Source: Phycisphaerales bacterium
GTDB lineage: Bacteria; Planctomycetota; Phycisphaerae; UBA1845; Fen-1342
Reading direction: 5' to 3'
DNA: 64,000 nucleotides
Assembly (NCBI GenBank): GCA_022839625.1
Contig: JALHJL010000027.1
Span: forward strand, 1-64,000
Positions within the stretch are counted from its first letter, which is position 1, and each line of letters opens with the position of its first letter. Both the position numbers and the translations under genes were made by a program. Below, piece after piece: positions 42,328-51,104 of the stretch. Below the pieces are notes generated by a model. It searched no databases. It was not told the origin of the DNA and was given only the letters and a program-made list of their open reading frames with translations.

Positions 42328-43614
42328 ATGAGCACGAAATACTTCAACGCGTTCGCGATGGCCCAAGCCCAGTTTGATCGCATCGCCGACCTGTTGGAGC
42401 TCGACCGGGGCACGCGCGATCTGCTCCGCCAGCCCCTGCGCGAGTACCACTTCAGCCTGCCGGTGCGGATGGACGACGGGCGCATGCGCGTGTTCCGCGG
42501 CTACCGCGTCCAGCACAACGACGCCCGCGGGCCGGGCAAGGGCGGTATCCGCTTTCACCCGCAGGAAACGGCGGACACGGTGCGGGCACTCGCCATGTGG
42601 ATGACGTGGAAGTGCGCGCTCGTGAACATCCCACTGGGCGGCAGTAAGGGCGGCGTCGTCTGTGCCCCGCACGACCTCAGCCAGCGCGAGCAGGAGACCC
42701 TCTGTCGCGCCTGGGTCCGCGCGGTAGCGCGCGATGTTGGCCCGGTGCTCGATGTGCCCGCGCCGGACGTGATGACCAACAGCCAGCACATGCTGTGGAT
42801 GCTCGACGAATTCGAGCACATTCACGGCGGTAAGTACCCGGGGTTCATCACCGGCAAGCCCGTCACCATGGGCGGCTCGCTTGGCCGCACCGAGGCTACC
42901 GGCTACGGCGTGGTATTTATGCTGCGGGAGGCGCTCAAGGAGCTGCAGCTGCGGCCCCAGGACACCCAGGCCAGCGTGCAGGGCTTCGGCAACGTCGCGC
43001 AGCATGCCATCGAGCTGTACCACCAGATCGGTGGACGGGTCACGGCGGTTTCCTGCTGGGACCACGGGACCCAGCGCGCACACAGCTTCCGGAAGAAGAA
43101 CGGCATCGACTTGGCGGAACTGCGCGGCATCGCCGACCGCTTCGGCACCATCGACCAGCAAAAAGCCAGCAAGCTGGGCTACGAGGTGCTGCCAGGCGAA
43201 GCGTGGATTGAGCAGGACGTGGACATCCTGATCCCGGCGGCGCTGGAGCATGCGATCACCGACGACAACGCCAGCAAAATCTCCCGGCGGGTGCGGCTGA
43301 TCGCGGAGGGCGCCAACGGCCCCACCACCCCGGAAGCCGACCACATACTGCGCGAACGCGACATCTTCGCGATCCCGGACTTCCTGGCCAATGCCGGCGG
43401 GGTCACGTGCAGCTACTTCGAACAGGTGCAGAGCAACACGAACTTCTATTGGACCAAGGATGAGGTGCTTGGGAAGCTGGATCTGGCGATGACCTCCGCA
43501 TTCGTCGACGTAAGCCAAACGGCGCGCCAGCGGAAGCTGCCGATGCGCGACGCCGCGCACGTCATCGCGATCGGAAGAGTGGCCCAGGCCTGCCGCGACC
43601 GCGGCTGGGTCTAG
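42328..43614 (+). CDS. gdhA: Glutamate dehydrogenase
   Basis: 428 residues, the size of the NAD-type hexameric enzyme. N-terminal substrate domain: GYRVQHNDARGPGKGGIRFHP, WMTWKCALVNIPLGGSKGGV with the catalytic Lys, PAPDVMTNSQHMLWMLDEFE. Rossmann domain: VQGFGNVAQHAIELYHQIGGRVTAVS. C-terminal NAD/product site: VRLIAEGANGPTTPEAD and IPDFLANAGGVTCSYFE. It interconverts glutamate and 2-oxoglutarate plus ammonia. Driven by its own AT-rich promoter. Confidence 0.96.
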   Translation: MSTKYFNAFAMAQAQFDRIADLLELDRGTRDLLRQPLREYHFSLPVRMDDGRMRVFRGYRVQHNDARGPGKGGIRFHPQETADTVRALAMWMTWKCALVNIPLGGSKGGVVCAPHDLSQREQETLCRAWVRAVARDVGPVLDVPAPDVMTNSQHMLWMLDEFEHIHGGKYPGFITGKPVTMGGSLGRTEATGYGVVFMLREALKELQLRPQDTQASVQGFGNVAQHAIELYHQIGGRVTAVSCWDHGTQRAHSFRKKNGIDLAELRGIADRFGTIDQQKASKLGYEVLPGEAWIEQDVDILIPAALEHAITDDNASKISRRVRLIAEGANGPTTPEADHILRERDIFAIPDFLANAGGVTCSYFEQVQSNTNFYWTKDEVLGKLDLAMTSAFVDVSQTARQRKLPMRDAAHVIAIGRVAQACRDRGWV

Positions 43615-43661
43615 CCGCGGCACAGATGGAACGTATTGGCTGCTGCCGGAAGGAGATGATC

Positions 43662-44012
43662 ATGCGCATTCAGATCACGACGCAGAACATGTCGCTGACC
43701 AAAGCTCTCCGTGAGTTGGTGCACACCCGGCTTCAGTACGCTCTCGTTCGCTTCGCGCATCGCATCCAGGAGGCAGCCGTCAGCTTCGAGGATGTGAACG
43801 GCCCGCGCGGCGGGCCGGACGTGCACTGCCGGATCAAGTTGCTGCTGCGGCCCCGCGGAGAAGTGAACGTATCTGCCGTGGCGGTCTTCCCGGGCGACGC
43901 GGTAGGCCAGGCCGCCCAACGCGCCGCGCGCTGTGTGAAGTCGCGCACCCGGCGGCGTTGGATGCTGCGGAGGCGTATGCGCGATCCGCTGAACTTCGGC
44001 TCGGCCGCTTGA
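43662..44012 (+). CDS. hpf: Ribosome hibernation factor (HPF/RaiA family)
   Basis: 116 residues from ATG 43662, behind GGAAGGAGATGATC. The S30AE pattern is clear: MRIQITTQNMSLTKALRELVHTRLQYALVRFAHRIQEAAVSFEDVNG and VNVSAVAVFPGDAVGQAAQRAAR. Such proteins block the decoding centre and promote 100S ribosome dimers at low growth rate. The basic C-terminus is longer than minimal HPF but lacks the long-form dimerisation domain. Sits 48 bases after gdh. Confidence 0.85.
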   Translation: MRIQITTQNMSLTKALRELVHTRLQYALVRFAHRIQEAAVSFEDVNGPRGGPDVHCRIKLLLRPRGEVNVSAVAVFPGDAVGQAAQRAARCVKSRTRRRWMLRRRMRDPLNFGSAA

Positions 44013-44386
44013 GCGCGCTTGTTCACGCGGAGCAGATTCGCCGGTCTCAATGGCACAGGTTGTTACGCATGGCGGAATTGGGGTGAGACATGATTGCACC
44101 AAGCACGAACAGCCGGACTTCTACGGCCCGGCCGGTTGAGCCGCAGGGCGTCGTGTTGACCGACTTCACAACCGGACGCGCAAGCATTTTTCCCCACGTG
44201 CTGCCCGGCTCCGAAACCGACACCGCGTGGTCATTACTACGGGCCATTTGCAGCTTGAACCCAAACATCGCGCTCGCGCCGCTCAGCGGTCAGCGCGGCA
44301 GGCAGGCGCACCCGCGTGTTGCTGGCAGCCCACATCGGCCCCGATCAGCATCGCGGCCGGGCAGACCTGCAGATCGGAGTGTCGAC
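44013..44386. other. Gap without a supported gene
   Basis: 374 bases between hpf and the second rnk gene. A frame is open from 44090 into rnk but its sequence is not protein-like and it lacks a convincing start. TTGACC at 44157 could be a -35 box for rnk, without a good -10 partner. Nothing else is recognised. Confidence 0.4.
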
Positions 44387-44803
44387 ATGGCAAGACGAAC
44401 CATTTACATCACCCAGCAGGATGCCAGCCGGCTACGCGAGTGGCTGCGCATCTCGGGGCACCGGCACGAGCGGGATCGCGAGAATTCCGACGTGCTGCGA
44501 CGCGAGCTGGAGCGTGCGCACCTCATCGAACCGGACGAAGTCCCTCCGGACGTAGTCACGATGCACTCGCGCGTGCGCCTGGAAGATCCGCAGACCAAGC
44601 AGAAGATGCACTGCACCCTGGTGTTCCCCGAGGACGCTCTCGCGGCCGACGACCGGATCTCGGTCCTGGCCCCTCTGGGAGCTGCGATCCTCGGTTGCCG
44701 AGCCGGAGACGTGATTCGGTTCGAAGTTCCCGGTGGACGCCGGAGGGTACGCATCCTGGAGGTGCTCTACCAGCCCGAAGCGGTCGGGCACTTCCACCTG
44801 TAG
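44387..44803 (+). CDS. Rnk-family regulator, copy 2
   Basis: 138 residues from ATG 44387, with CGGAGTGTCGAC upstream. Same architecture as copy 1 at 38976: DEVPPDVVTMHSRVRLEDPQTKQKMHCTLVFPEDALAADDRISVLAPLGAAILGCRAGDVIRFEVPGGRRRVRILEVLYQPEA. The first 45 residues are charged and may form the short coiled arm. Presumably modulates RNA polymerase like Rnk. The two copies differ at about half their positions, so they are not a recent duplication. Confidence 0.85.
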   Translation: MARRTIYITQQDASRLREWLRISGHRHERDRENSDVLRRELERAHLIEPDEVPPDVVTMHSRVRLEDPQTKQKMHCTLVFPEDALAADDRISVLAPLGAAILGCRAGDVIRFEVPGGRRRVRILEVLYQPEAVGHFHL

Positions 44804-44848
44804 GAGTCCACGGGCGCCGCGCGCGTTGCCGCGTCCCGGAGCGGAGCT

Positions 44849-45184
44849 ATGATGAAAGTTGTCGTGGCTGTTCAGGAACCGTACCTCCGGGGCCCCATCG
44901 CGCCGGAGTTCGAAGTCGCACCTTACTACCTGGCGGTGGACACGCTGGCGGGCCGCACGACGCTGTTCCTGCATCCCGTGCAGTTCCAGGTCGCGTATAC
45001 ACCCGCGGGATTGGTCCAGCGTCTACGGGACTTCGCCCCGGAGGCGGTCGTGGCGGGTAGCTTCAGCCTCGAAGTCCACCAAGTTGCATCGACCCTGCAG
45101 ATTGAACTGTTGGTGGCGCACGGTCGCGCCGCCGATGCTGTAGACCTGTGCGCCGGTACCAGTCTGCCTGGCGGCCGCGCGTGA
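44849..45184 (+). CDS. NifX-like (dinitrogenase cofactor-family fold) protein, 111 aa
   Basis: Pattern of the NifB/NifX-type domain: an early strand (KVVVAVQEPYLRGPIAPEFEVAPYYLAVDT), then LVQRLRDFAPEAVVAGSFSLEVHQVASTLQIELLVAHG. The family binds iron-sulphur or FeMo cofactor precursors, but many members in non-fixing bacteria have unknown roles. No nif gene is nearby, so a cofactor role is unsupported. Last rightward gene before the island. Confidence 0.55.
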   Translation: MMKVVVAVQEPYLRGPIAPEFEVAPYYLAVDTLAGRTTLFLHPVQFQVAYTPAGLVQRLRDFAPEAVVAGSFSLEVHQVASTLQIELLVAHGRAADAVDLCAGTSLPGGRA

Positions 45185-45231
45185 CAGCATCACCTCACAG
45201 CTGATTGAATGGTCTGGAGCGGAGGCGGCAA

Positions 45232-45457
45232 TGTGGTTTGCGGTGTTCATCCCGATGATGTCCGCGACCTTGTGGCCCAGCTCCTGGCCGATGGCCAGCA
45301 GCCGTGCCCGGTCGGCGGGACTCGGGATGACCCGATTGCCGCCGAGCTTACGGCGGAGGATCTCGACCTCGGCTTTCAGGAACCGGATGCGAGCGTCGCG
45401 ACGGGCGGCGCTGGCTTCCAGCAGGAGGTGCATGGCGACGTAGAACCAGCGGAGCAT
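45232..45457 (-). pseudogene. Transposase/integrase N-terminal remnant
   Basis: About 75 residues on the minus strand (RDARIRFLKAEVEILRRKLGGNRVIPSPADRARLLAIGQELGHKVADIIGM) match the start of a DDE integrase-type transposase from insertion sequences. The similarity stops abruptly near 45232; what follows is unrelated, so the catalytic domain is lost. Marks the left border of the island. Confidence 0.6.
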
Positions 45458-45611
45458 GGCCCGTGAGCCCTCGAAGAACCGTCAGCATTATTGCAGCAAA
45501 AAGCGGCGTCCGACATTTTGGACCCGCGCTGGCGCGGCCGCAATCCGCCGGAGTTTGGTTCCGTTCGCCCGAGGGAGCTAGATCAAGGGGGTGGAGTTCG
45601 CGTCAGCGAAC

Positions 45612-47384
45612 CTAACCAAGGGGCTTGAGTTCGAGGGGGCGAGTTAAACGCGAAATATGTCTCTGTTTTGTCTCTAGACAATTGTTCGAGGACGGTTTCG
45701 ATCCCTCTACTTCATTACCACACGACCGCCTTTCGGGGCGGTCGGGTTGTTTTCCGGGCGCCATCGCCCGCCACAGCGCCCAGCAGTCCGGGTGGAGGGC
45801 CATCTCGCCGCGCTTCGTCGAAGGCCAGAGCGTGATCCGGTCAACGTAGCTTCCGAGCACCCGCCGGGCCTCGTCGTCCCGCCGGCCGTTCAGGGCCTCG
45901 GCCAGGCCGGCCAGGCGCCGCTTCGCCCACTGGCGGATGGTCCGCTCGTCGCGGCTGGGGCCGGCCAGCCGGGCGGCGGCAAGCTCCTGCTCCAGATGCT
46001 CCTTGCGAAGGCGAAGCTGGGTGAGCTTGTCGTTGAGCAGGGCCAGGTTCGCCGGGTCGATGTTCGCCGTCAGGGCCGCGACCGTCTCGCTCACCTTGCG
46101 CAGGTCGTCTTCGAGCCGCTCGACCTCCGCGGCCGAGCCGTCCTCGTTCATCAGAACCGCCACGATCCGGTCGATGGCGGCTTGCGTGCCCGCCGAGTCG
46201 CCGAGCACCAGCCGCTCCAGCTTGCGGAGCACCCAGCTTTCGAGGTCGCCGGCTTTGATGTGCGCCGGCGTCGGGCAGATCAGCTTGCCGTGCGTCCGGC
46301 GACCGCCGCACGTGTAGTAGTTCGTGATGACCGGCGCATGCCCTTCGATCCGGCCCTTCCGCTTCGGCTCGCCCCAGTACTTGTGTCCGCAATCGCCGCA
46401 GAGCAGTACGCCGGTGAGAAGCCAGCAGCGGTCGCGGTGGCCGATCCCGCCCCTGGCTTCCGCGCGCTTGCGGGCCATGACCTGCGCGCGCTGCCAAGTC
46501 TCCCGGTCCACGATGGCCGGCACGGCGTCGGGCACCACGATCCAGTCTTCGCGCCGCGTCACTGAAACCCGCGCCGATTCCTGTGCCGGCCGCATCTGGT
46601 CGGCCCGGCCTTCGCGCACGGCGTAGAACTTCGCCTCGGTGCGGCGGTTCCACACCAGATCGCCTTGGTAGGCCGGATTGGCCAGGATCGCCTTGATCGT
46701 CGTGAAGCTCCAGAAGTCGCCGCGCGGGCCGATCACGCCGCGGCGGTTCAGTTCGTCGGCGACGCCCTTGAAGCCCAGGCCGTCCACGCACAGGCGGAAG
46801 ATCTCGCGGACCGTGTGGACCCGCTCGGGCGTGCTGAGCACCAGCCGGGCCTTGCACTCCTTGCCCGGCTTCAGAAGCTCCTGCCCCTTGGCGTACTTCG
46901 CCTGAAGCTGCCCGTCACGGCCGTACACCTCGCGAATGCGGCCCGGGCAGAACCGCACGCGGTACAGCGCCGTGCCGTCCGGGCCGACGACCTCACGGTC
47001 GTAACCGTACGGGCACGGCCGGCCGGGGTCGGAAGCCGCCGTCACCGAGCTGATCTGCCCGCGGAGCGTGTTCTGCGAGAGGCTGATCGAATACTGGCGG
47101 TTCTGGAACTGCTTCACGGTCCGCAGCACGTCGCCGTCGACGGAGTTCCAGACGATCACCGCCTTGAAGCCGCCGGCCGGGGCGTCGGCGATCATCTTCT
47201 GAAACCCGGGGCGCTGGTCCGCCGAAGTGCCGCTGATGGCGTCGTCGGTGTATTCGCGGACGATCCGGAAGCCCTTGTCGCGGGCGTACCGCTCGATCTC
47301 GCTCCGCTGGTCGGCGATGCTCTGCTCCTGCTTGTCGGTGGACCGGCGAAGGTAGGCCACCGCCGGCGTGGCCATCGCGCTCAT
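45612..47384 (-). CDS. Large serine recombinase with an internal catalytic gap
   Basis: 590 residues from ATG 47384, chosen for AAAGGAGGCGGCAACG upstream. Resolvase domain: YLRRSTDKQEQSIADQRSE with the catalytic Ser15, then YTDDAISGTSADQRPGFQKMI. The next part should contain the DRFSR-type motif and about 35-40 residues of the catalytic core; here VIVWNS is joined directly to VDGDVLRTVKQFQNRQ (nt about 47136-47156). The long recombinase domain, zinc ribbon (CGDCGHKYWG, then CGGRRTHGKLICP) and coiled coil are intact. The in-frame gap probably abolishes strand exchange; an assembly artefact is possible. Confidence 0.8.
   Translation of the reverse strand: MSAMATPAVAYLRRSTDKQEQSIADQRSEIERYARDKGFRIVREYTDDAISGTSADQRPGFQKMIADAPAGGFKAVIVWNSVDGDVLRTVKQFQNRQYSISLSQNTLRGQISSVTAASDPGRPCPYGYDREVVGPDGTALYRVRFCPGRIREVYGRDGQLQAKYAKGQELLKPGKECKARLVLSTPERVHTVREIFRLCVDGLGFKGVADELNRRGVIGPRGDFWSFTTIKAILANPAYQGDLVWNRRTEAKFYAVREGRADQMRPAQESARVSVTRREDWIVVPDAVPAIVDRETWQRAQVMARKRAEARGGIGHRDRCWLLTGVLLCGDCGHKYWGEPKRKGRIEGHAPVITNYYTCGGRRTHGKLICPTPAHIKAGDLESWVLRKLERLVLGDSAGTQAAIDRIVAVLMNEDGSAAEVERLEDDLRKVSETVAALTANIDPANLALLNDKLTQLRLRKEHLEQELAAARLAGPSRDERTIRQWAKRRLAGLAEALNGRRDDEARRVLGSYVDRITLWPSTKRGEMALHPDCWALWRAMAPGKQPDRPERRSCGNEVEGSKPSSNNCLETKQRHISRLTRPLELKPLG
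45723..45753 (+). terminator. Intrinsic terminator inside the recombinase 3' end
   Basis: CGACCGCC (45723-45730) pairs with GGCGGTCG (45737-45744), loop TTTCGG, followed by GGTTGTTTT. It reads on the plus strand, antisense to the recombinase's last codons, as if belonging to a former gene at the attachment site. A tRNA-3'-end-like CGGTTTCGATCC stretch lies 20 bases upstream. Confidence 0.6.
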
Positions 47385-47776
47385 CGTTGCCGCCTCCTTT
47401 CGCGTTGTCGCAAGTGCCTGTTTCATCGCGTCTTACCTCACCTTGCGATTACGATGGCCAGCGTGTCAAGCATCAGCGGGCCGCTTCCCGCCTGAAAACC
47501 GCGCCGGGTTGCGCCTCGAACGGCGGCGGGCCAGCCGATGGCAGCGCCGCGCCGGGCCAGGAGGCATCGCCGGCCGTGCGCGCGCCGCCGAACGAAACAA
47601 ACCTGCTCCGGTGCCGTTCTCGCCGCGGTACGCTTGGCGAGAATCGCCGGAAGGACCCGCCGCGGCCTCGCGGCGCTGCCCGCACCGTGCCAGCCTATCG
47701 CCGACCGTCCGGCCGCTCGGCGCTCAACCGCGGGCCGCGCAGACGCCCGGCGGGCATGTCTGGCGCGAAGCCGCCC
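47385..47776. other. Gap without a supported gene
   Basis: 392 bases upstream of the recombinase. A perfect TTGACA lies on the minus strand (47469-47464) and could be its -35 box, but no -10 hexamer at the right distance is seen. The GC-rich remainder holds only small frames with unlikely composition. Confidence 0.4.
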
Positions 47777-48010
47777 TCAGTTGAGCTTGGCAAGCTCGGC
47801 CATGATGGCACGCTCGATCCGGTCGATCCGCTCGTCCGCATGACGGGCGCAGGTCCGGCATAGGCCGTACACCGTCACCAGACGCCGGCCGCTTCGCTTC
47901 CACACGCCGATGTACTGCGTCGGCGCTCCGCACAGCAGGCACGTCGGCGGGATGGGCTTGCTCTCCAGCCACGCCGGGGCGCTCGCCGCCTTGCTCAAGT
48001 CGATGCTCAT
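47777..48010 (-). CDS. Small zinc-finger protein, 77 aa
   Basis: ATG 48010 behind AAGGAGCAACCGAACC. Two CxxC pairs (CLLCG and CRTC) separated by a basic strand (YIGVWKRSGRRLVTVYG) make a zinc-ribbon; a helix (ERIDRIERAIMAELAKL) follows. Lies between primase and recombinase in the leftward operon. Function not known; small zinc proteins often act with replication modules of integrative elements. Confidence 0.65.
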   Translation of the reverse strand: MSIDLSKAASAPAWLESKPIPPTCLLCGAPTQYIGVWKRSGRRLVTVYGLCRTCARHADERIDRIERAIMAELAKLN

Positions 48011-48104
48011 GGTTCGGTTGCTCCTTGCGGCGCGGCACGCGCTGGCACGCGATCCGCTGTATATGCGCTATTTCTTTCCTCTACCCTTCTCAGGGCGTTG
48101 ACTC

Positions 48105-50528
48105 TCAGTTTTGCCCCAATAACGAGGATCGCGTGCCATGCGTGCCAGCGAGTGCCTCCGCGTCCTCTTCCGCCGCCAGGTCGATGCCGTCATAGAACCG
48201 CATCCGCCCGCCGGCCATGCGGGGCTGCGAGGTCCGCAGGCCCGGCACCGCCGCCCGCAGGTCGCGCCCGAAGCTCTGGATGTTGCCGGCGCTGGCCCGG
48301 CCCATCGCCTGACACCAGCTTTGCCAGGCGGCGAATAGCTCGTTGACCTCGATCGACCGCCCCGGCCCCACGGTGCACCGCTCGCGGACGAACGCGCTGA
48401 TGGGCGAAGCCAAGTCCTCAAGCTGGCGAATCGCCTCCTCGGACGACCGCGGCTGGATGAAGTAGCCGCGCTCGTTGAGCCGACGCCATCCTTCGATGGC
48501 CCAGTTCAGAATGCCCGGGCGCTCGGCCAGCAGCCGGTCGGTCAGGAGCATGTCTTCCCGGCCGTACCAGGAGCGCGTCAGGCACAGCAGGACGAACCGG
48601 CCGGCCAGCGCGCCAGAAGCGTCGGAGAGCTTGGGAAGCTCGTTGGTGAGAATCAGGAACCTCGTCGGCAGCTTGCCCGTCCACGGGGCGAGGTGCTTGC
48701 GGTCCACGGTGATGGTGTCTTCGCCGCTGATCGACAGCAGCCGCTCGACCACCACGGCCTGGTCGGTCCGGCCGGACAGCCGCGCGTCGCTGATGACGGC
48801 CAGGTGCTTGTGCAGCAGCGGCCAGAGGCCGAAGTTCGTGCCCAGGCTCCCCAGCGTCGGGGCGCAGACGTTGGCCTTGCCGAGCATCCCGGTGAGCACC
48901 CGGCCGATCGTGCCCTTGCCGCTGCGCTTGGGGCCGACGATCAGGCCGATCTTCTGCTGGCGGGTGTCGGGCAGCAAGTAGTAGCCGAACAGCTCCTGGA
49001 GCGTCTGGACCGCCTGCCGGTCCGCGGCGAACAGTTCATCGAGGAACGCCAGCCACTGCGCCGGGGTCGGGGCGTCGGCGTCGAAGGCGTAATCCACGGC
49101 ATTGAGGGAGAAGAACTCCTCATCGTGCGGGTGCATCGTGCCCGTCGGCAGGTGGAGCAGGCCGTTGGCGCAGGCGAAGAGTTCCTCGGCGCTGGGGCGT
49201 GTGAAACTGCTCAGCCAGACCGGCGCGTCGGTCGAATCCGTCAGGTAGTCGATCTTCAGTTGCAGGACGATCTCGCGGACCTGGCTGGTCTTGGGGACGA
49301 TCTTCGCGACCACCACCGGCAGGCCGTTGTAGTCCGGGTGCGGCACCGCCCCTTCCTCGTAGCCCAGGCCCTCCTTGCGGGCCGGCCGGCTCCACCAGCC
49401 CACTTCGGTAATGAACGCGGCGAGCCGGGCCTCCAGCTCGGCTTCCGCCAGCGGCTGATAGCACGTCCCTCCGTAGAGGTGGAAGACGCCGCGCCAGTAG
49501 ATCAGGCGGTCGTTTGCTTCCCGGAACAGCCGGGCCACTTCGTCGGGGCGGTACAGCGGCGGCAACTCATCGGGCGGCCGGTCGGTCGCGTCGGCCGCCT
49601 GCCCGCCTACGTCCCAGCGCTTCGGCGGCGTGTAGTGGGCGGTGACGCCCGCCAAGGCCTTCTCGATGGTCAGTACGCCATAGGTCGCCCGGCCGTGGCG
49701 CTCGTCCCACTTCGAACGGAACAGGCCCGAGCGCCGGAAGAGGCGGTCGATCTGGCCGGCGTCCTTGGTGTAGTAGGCCAGCATCCAGCACAGCGAGGAA
49801 TCAGCTTCGCTGGGCGAGCCGAAGTAGCTCTCCCAGCGGCCTTCGAATAGGTCGGCGAACTTCCGGCCCGCGCCGTTCTTCCGCGTGAGGCTTCCGGCCA
49901 GCCGGATGATCTGCTCGTCGGACAGCACGCACGGGCCGGCACCGGCCGGCTTGCACGCTGTCACCTGGCCGGCCGGGCCGAAGACCTTGGCATACAGCGC
50001 GTCCACCTGCCCCTGCCGCTCTTCCACGTCGGCGCTGACGTTCTGGAGCACGTTGCCCGTGACCGTGAAGAATCGACCGCGGTCGTACATCTCGACCTCG
50101 CCGCCTTCGTAGGCGGTGCGGCAGCGCTCGCCCGGCTTGACCGCCCGGACGAACACCTTCACGCCCCGGCCGGACGGGCTGACTTCCGAGTAGCTCGCCA
50201 GCTCCGCGACGATCTCGGCGGCCCAGCCGGCCAGCGTGTTGCCATCGTCGATGCAGTCGTCCAGGTCGATGCCGCAGTACGGGTCGTCCGCGGTGAAGAC
50301 GAATCCCACGCCAGCGTAGTCCTTGCCGGCGGCGCAGGTCGCCAGGGCCTGCTCGAACGTGCCCCACGTCGCCGGGTCGGTGCTGTCGGCCGGCCGGCCC
50401 GTCTTGGCGTCGCAGGGAACCTTGCGGAACCTGCCGCCCGGTTCGTTCTCGTACCGCCAGCAGACCCACTGCGGCCGCTCCCGCAGACCCGGCGGCGTGT
50501 GGCGACGGATGAGGTCCAGGCCGTCCAT
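48105..50528 (-). CDS. NrS-1-type primase fused to SF3-like helicase
   Basis: 807 residues from ATG 50528, with GCAGGAGGGACGG upstream. Residues 18-160 are an NrS-1-type primase-polymerase (PQWVCWRYENEP, GIDLDDCID at 86-94, SPSGRGVKVF). Residues about 235-310 are the helical bundle domain (FEGRWESYFGSPSEADSSLCWMLAYYTKD). The C-terminal half is a D5/P4-type SF3 helicase: Walker A in GLIVGPKRSGKGTIGRVL near 530, Walker B-like LAVISDARL, sensor LILTNELPKL. One protein can thus prime and unwind for replication of the excised element. N-terminus closely resembles the prophage gene at 449-3490. Confidence 0.88.
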   Translation of the reverse strand: MDGLDLIRRHTPPGLRERPQWVCWRYENEPGGRFRKVPCDAKTGRPADSTDPATWGTFEQALATCAAGKDYAGVGFVFTADDPYCGIDLDDCIDDGNTLAGWAAEIVAELASYSEVSPSGRGVKVFVRAVKPGERCRTAYEGGEVEMYDRGRFFTVTGNVLQNVSADVEERQGQVDALYAKVFGPAGQVTACKPAGAGPCVLSDEQIIRLAGSLTRKNGAGRKFADLFEGRWESYFGSPSEADSSLCWMLAYYTKDAGQIDRLFRRSGLFRSKWDERHGRATYGVLTIEKALAGVTAHYTPPKRWDVGGQAADATDRPPDELPPLYRPDEVARLFREANDRLIYWRGVFHLYGGTCYQPLAEAELEARLAAFITEVGWWSRPARKEGLGYEEGAVPHPDYNGLPVVVAKIVPKTSQVREIVLQLKIDYLTDSTDAPVWLSSFTRPSAEELFACANGLLHLPTGTMHPHDEEFFSLNAVDYAFDADAPTPAQWLAFLDELFAADRQAVQTLQELFGYYLLPDTRQQKIGLIVGPKRSGKGTIGRVLTGMLGKANVCAPTLGSLGTNFGLWPLLHKHLAVISDARLSGRTDQAVVVERLLSISGEDTITVDRKHLAPWTGKLPTRFLILTNELPKLSDASGALAGRFVLLCLTRSWYGREDMLLTDRLLAERPGILNWAIEGWRRLNERGYFIQPRSSEEAIRQLEDLASPISAFVRERCTVGPGRSIEVNELFAAWQSWCQAMGRASAGNIQSFGRDLRAAVPGLRTSQPRMAGGRMRFYDGIDLAAEEDAEALAGTHGTRSSLLGQN

Positions 50529-50758
50529 CAGTTCCGTCCCTCCTGCCCGCGCTGCTCGCGCCACCGGCTCAGCAACCAGGTAGCGAGCGCTTCGCTCCGC
50601 TGCTCCCAGCGCTGGCGTGATTCGGGGGATTCGTCGGCGCAGGCGATCCGCAGATCGAAGCCGCCGGCGTAATCGGACGGGCCATCGCCGACCGCAGCCA
50701 GACAACCACGTCGTGGCCGCCGGCGGCGTTCGGCGCCCGAAGCGGGCCAGACAACCAT
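50528..50758 (-). CDS. Hypothetical protein coupled to the primase, 76 aa
   Basis: ATG 50758, 7 bases after the HTH gene; its stop overlaps the primase start (TGATG). The N-terminus is basic and Arg-rich (ERRRRPRRGCLAAVGDG), the C-terminus helical with Trp and Arg (RQRWEQRSEALATWLLSRWREQRG). Not recognised; context and coupling are the support. Confidence 0.45.
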   Translation of the reverse strand: MVVWPASGAERRRRPRRGCLAAVGDGPSDYAGGFDLRIACADESPESRQRWEQRSEALATWLLSRWREQRGQEGRN

Positions 50759-50765
50759 CGTGCGG

Positions 50766-50981
50766 TCACCGGGCACGTTCGGCCTCCGCGACCGCACCGG
50801 CGTCAGGCCGTCCGAGCGACTGCCGGCGCAGCGCATCACAAACGGCCGGTTCCTCGAATCGCATCCGCCCGCCGACCAGCAGATAGGTGATCAGGCCGCG
50901 CCGCGCCTGCTCACGGAGGAATTGCCGTGGCAAGCCCAATCGTGCGGCCAGTCTGCTCAGCGTGATGAATCGCCGGTCCAT
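50766..50981 (-). CDS. Excisionase/MerR-type HTH protein, 71 aa
   Basis: ATG 50981. The sequence (FITLSRLAARLGLPRQFLREQARRGLITYLLVGGRMRFEEPAVCDALRRQ) is a winged HTH of the excisionase/MerR type. It follows the GACCGCA repeat array and heads a three-gene leftward unit ending with the primase. May control element replication or excision. Confidence 0.75.
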   Translation of the reverse strand: MDRRFITLSRLAARLGLPRQFLREQARRGLITYLLVGGRMRFEEPAVCDALRRQSLGRPDAGAVAEAERAR

Positions 50982-51032
50982 GCCGCGAATATAAGGGTGG
51001 TTTTGCAGCGGCTTTGCGGCGTGAGCGCACTT

Positions 51033-51081
51033 GACCGCACTTGCGCACACAATGACCGCAAGATGACCGCAAAAGACCGAG
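51033..51081. repeat. GACCGCA direct repeats with helical phasing
   Basis: GACCGCA begins at 51033, 51054 and 51065; a fourth, GACCGAG, begins at 51075. Steps of 21, 11 and 10 bases put all on one face of the helix. They lie upstream of the HTH-primase operon and just downstream of the gene ending at 51105. Operator or iteron use is plausible. Confidence 0.55.
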
Positions 51082-51104
51082 CAAATGCGCTTGACAGGGG
51101 TCTG

